A stretch of DNA of 8,241 nt, from positions 1 through 8,241 of the forward strand of contig CAMLSI010000229.1 of assembly GCA_946482585.1 (NCBI GenBank). The letters are read 5' to 3'. The position numbers and the translations under genes were made by a program. The notes under the pieces were generated by a model. The model made no database searches. It worked only from the letters and a program-made list of their open reading frames with translations, and was not told where the DNA came from. The stretch's first letter is position 1. The number at the start of each line of letters is the position of its first letter. This DNA comes from an uncultured Lysobacteraceae bacterium. GTDB lineage: Bacteria > Pseudomonadota > Gammaproteobacteria > Xanthomonadales > Rhodanobacteraceae. Positions 6,406 through 8,241 of this stretch are shown one piece after another.

Positions 6406-6439
6406 GGAACCGGGACTCGTCGGAGCGAGGCCGGTTACC
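6406..6439. terminator. Hairpin between convergent LysR and TIR genes
   Basis: AACCGG (6408-6413) pairs with CCGGTT (6431-6436). An inner CTCG (6416-6419)/CGAG (6426-6429) stem extends it after a small internal loop, and GG/CC (6406-6407, 6438-6439) can extend it outward past a bulged A. It occupies most of the 58-bp space between two convergent stop codons, so a bidirectional terminator is likely. No T-tract follows. Confidence 0.5.
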
Positions 6440-6461
6440 GATCCCCACCGCCGCGTTCCGG

Positions 6462-7337
6462 CTACTGCCCGTAGTATTTCTTGCTGAAACCCGCGATCAA
6501 CGGCCCCGTCGGCTCGTCCCGCATGATGTAGATCTTCAGGCGACGGCAATGATCGTAGTAGCTGTGACAGTGCGATTGACTCCGAACGTGCTCCAGTTCG
6601 GCCGGGTTGATGCTGAATGCGCCGAGCACGGGCTCCGGATCGAACGCTCCGGGCGGCACACGCCGGGCCGATTCACGCAGTTCCGCATCCACGCTGGTGA
6701 CCATGCTTCCTTCCGCCCAGAGCACCATGCGGCAGTCTGGCGATTCGACGATGACGTTGCCGCCGCCATTGATCGCGCCGCCCGTTTCCGCGACCGCATC
6801 GGCGACGGGGGATCCGATGTATTGGAACGGCCGATGGAACGGCCTGGACAACAGCGGAAACCCCGCGTAGGACGCCTTGTCGATGGCGCTGCCCAAATGG
6901 GTCTTCCGATCGGCCTTCTCGAAGAGCGTACGGTTGAAAACCACGCGCATGCTCGTCACTAGCTCGCGCAACGCGCCGAGGTAGCCGGCGTCATCCGTGA
7001 AATCGGCGAAGTGCCGCTCGGCGAAAGCTTCAGGCAGCACACAGGGACGGCGCAGGACCGGGAGAATTCCGCCTCGATCGCGCCGCGATCCCTTGCGGAA
7101 CGCGGCATCGATCTCGCGCGCGACCCACGACGACCCGACCGCATCCGGCGACAACACGACGATGAAGTAGTCCGCACTCGATATGCGCTCTTCGATGCGC
7201 CTCCAGAACGTGTCGCCGACAAGAATTTCTTCCCGGTCGATCCATGCTTCGATGCCCTGGTCGACGAGATCGCGAGCGAGACGGCGTACGAAGTCTTCGT
7301 CCACGCGGCTGTAGCTCAAGAACGCTGTGACGGGCAT
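6462..7337 (-). CDS. TIR-domain protein with uncharacterised C-terminal domain
   Basis: This 291-residue protein begins with a TIR domain (about residues 1-130): TAFLSYSRVDEDFVRRLARDL (4-24), GIEAWIDREEILVGDTFWRRI (28-48), ADYFIVVLSPDAVGSSWVAREI (55-76). The SxWxxxE pattern places the putative NAD-cleaving glutamate at Glu75. Bacterial TIR domains of this type often hydrolyse NAD and act as toxic effectors in anti-phage defence; that activity here is an inference. Residues about 140-291 match nothing I recognise; they contain a Gly-rich beta-like stretch (about 185-210), a His/Cys cluster (His256-Cys257-His258, His263-Cys264) and a basic, Tyr-rich tail. No membrane segment or signal peptide is seen. 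I chose ATG 7335-7337 because AGGAGG lies on the minus strand at 7349-7354 and the TIR fold starts at once; an ATG 20 codons upstream would place that site inside the gene. The gene is less GC-rich than its neighbours and follows the GGDEF gene by 132 bp. Confidence 0.88.
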   Translation of the reverse strand: MPVTAFLSYSRVDEDFVRRLARDLVDQGIEAWIDREEILVGDTFWRRIEERISSADYFIVVLSPDAVGSSWVAREIDAAFRKGSRRDRGGILPVLRRPCVLPEAFAERHFADFTDDAGYLGALRELVTSMRVVFNRTLFEKADRKTHLGSAIDKASYAGFPLLSRPFHRPFQYIGSPVADAVAETGGAINGGGNVIVESPDCRMVLWAEGSMVTSVDAELRESARRVPPGAFDPEPVLGAFSINPAELEHVRSQSHCHSYYDHCRRLKIYIMRDEPTGPLIAGFSKKYYGQ

Positions 7338-7348
7338 GGGGCAGCGGT

Positions 7349-7354
7349 CCTCCT
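7349..7354 (-). promoter_or_regulatory. Strong ribosome binding site that fixes the TIR start
   Basis: The minus strand reads AGGAGG here, a full anti-Shine-Dalgarno match, 11 nt upstream of the ATG at 7335-7337. The spacing is slightly long. It decides for the 291-residue start over the in-frame ATG at 7397. Confidence 0.7.
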
Positions 7355-7469
7355 GATCCCCGAACTGCCATGACCGGCCTCGTTCTCTCAGCCGCATGAA
7401 ATCGCACGCGAGCCGAATGCGCGGCGGCCGTCGGCCCCTGCGCGCGCGACTTCCAGTTCCCGATTCCGA

Positions 7470-8241
7470 TCAGACAACCCTGTCCCGTCCGCCGCGCTTG
7501 GCCTCGTAGAGCGCGATATCGGCGCGACGCAGCAGGTCGTCGAGCTGCGTGTCGTGCGCGGTCAGCATCGCAAGACCTATCGATACCGTGATGGTCAGTG
7601 CCGCATCGCCGTGGCGGAACGGATGCGCGCGTACCGATTCGCGCACGCGCTCGGCGACGCTCCTCGCCTCCTCCGCATCGGCGACGTCGAGCACGACGAC
7701 GAACTCCTCGCCGCCCTGGCGCGCCAGCAGATGACGATGGCCGCAGATCACCCGCAGCCGCGATGCGACATGCCGCAGCGCGAGGTCGCCCGTATCGTGG
7801 CCGAAGCGGTCGTTGATGGATTTGAAGTGATCGATGTCGACGATCGCGAGCGCGAGGAAGCCGCCCTCCGACCGCGCGTGCGCGAGCCGTTGCGCGCCGG
7901 CGGCGGCCAGCGTGCGGCGATTCGCGAGGCCGGTCAGATCGTCGGTCGACGCGGCGATTTCCCATTGTCGCCGGATGCGGTCCGAGCACAGCAGCAGGAA
8001 CCCCGTCGTGCCGATCACGGGCAATATCGAGGCGAGCATCGGCGTAAGCGCATTCATCCAGTTGCGCGGGTCGACGATGGTGCCGGGCGTCTGCGGCAGC
8101 ACGAGGAAATACAGGCCGCGCAGCAGCATGAAGGCGGCGATCAGCGCGAAGATGCCGGCGAGCACGCGCGCACTGAGGCCGCCCTTGCCGCGCGTCGCCG
8201 ACAGCACGGTCCAGGCGGCACCGATCAGCATGGCGGCCCAG
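7470..8241 (-). CDS. Membrane-anchored GGDEF diguanylate cyclase, N-terminus beyond the window
   Basis: The frame is open to the right window edge, so the N-terminus is missing; an in-frame ATG at 8231 gives 253 residues, but hydrophobic codons continue upstream of it. Counted from that Met, hydrophobic segments at about 1-11, 22-46 and 62-82 are membrane helices. A cytoplasmic GGDEF domain follows from about 95: DDLTGLANRR (97-106), the metal-binding VDIDHFKSINDRFGHDTGD (131-149), and the active-site GGEEF (173-177). It ends with ITVSIGL and ADIALYEAKRGGRDRV. GGEEF is an active variant, so synthesis of cyclic di-GMP from two GTP is expected. The inhibitory RxxD I-site, which would lie five residues before GGEEF, is absent (GHRH there), so classical product feedback is probably missing. 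No known sensory domain is visible in the part present. It lies upstream of the TIR gene on the same strand, 132 bp away. Confidence 0.9.
   Translation of the reverse strand, partial: WAAMLIGAAWTVLSATRGKGGLSARVLAGIFALIAAFMLLRGLYFLVLPQTPGTIVDPRNWMNALTPMLASILPVIGTTGFLLLCSDRIRRQWEIAASTDDLTGLANRRTLAAAGAQRLAHARSEGGFLALAIVDIDHFKSINDRFGHDTGDLALRHVASRLRVICGHRHLLARQGGEEFVVVLDVADAEEARSVAERVRESVRAHPFRHGDAALTITVSIGLAMLTAHDTQLDDLLRRADIALYEAKRGGRDRVV

Noticed and set aside
5381..6448. A long upstream extension of the SDR frame on the minus strand
   Set aside because: It is antisense to the LysR gene. The SDR fold begins exactly at the ATG of 5378-5380, which has an AGGAG at proper spacing.
7338..7397. A 20-residue N-terminal extension of the TIR protein from the ATG at 7397
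   Set aside because: The AGGAGG at 7349-7354 serves the inner ATG, and the extension lacks TIR-like sequence.
7030..7989. A 319-codon minus-strand frame bridging the GGDEF and TIR genes
   Set aside because: It is out of frame with both, Arg-rich, and without domain signatures.

Overview
The window is about 8.2 kb of high-GC chromosomal DNA, densely coding with mostly GC-ending codons. The gene families (a COG4941/ECF42 sigma factor with a DGPF partner, a divergent LysR/SDR pair, GGDEF, GNAT and a probable zinc-ribbon protein) suggest a free-living, high-GC proteobacterium. A gammaproteobacterium of the Xanthomonadales/Nevskiales type is my best guess, but no RNA gene or marker in the window settles this.

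Layout on the + strand. (1) Positions 2-1405 are the C-terminal part of a probably secreted protein with a glycoside-hydrolase clan A-like TIM barrel, followed by two back-to-back hairpins. (2) Positions 1494-1943 encode a small zinc-ribbon protein. (3) A gap of about 330 bp without genes holds a convincing ECF42-type promoter. (4) Positions 2272-3923 are a two-gene operon: a DGPF (YCII-related) protein overlapping by ATGA an ECF42 sigma factor with the long C-terminal helical/TPR extension. (5) A GNAT acetyltransferase follows at 4071-4604. On the - strand an SDR oxidoreductase (4622-5380) converges on it, with a hairpin at the junction. The SDR gene diverges from a LysR regulator (5501-6403), and their shared spacer holds two perfect inverted repeats. 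The LysR gene converges on a TIR-domain gene (6462-7337, - strand). The TIR gene lies 132 bp downstream of a membrane-anchored GGDEF diguanylate cyclase (7470 to the window end, - strand, N-terminus cut off).

How the genes may work together. The sigma factor probably transcribes its own operon from the promoter at 2194-2220, as is known for the ECF42 group, which has no classical anti-sigma factor. The LysR protein probably controls itself and the SDR through the operators between them. The TIR protein is the least ordinary gene: an intact TIR domain with the conserved glutamate is joined to a C-terminal half of about 150 residues that I do not recognise, and its base composition is visibly less GC-rich than its neighbours. 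It is the best candidate for something undescribed, possibly an NAD-consuming defence effector, but no companion defence genes are visible in the window. I see no tRNA, rRNA, CRISPR array, insertion sequence or prophage gene.
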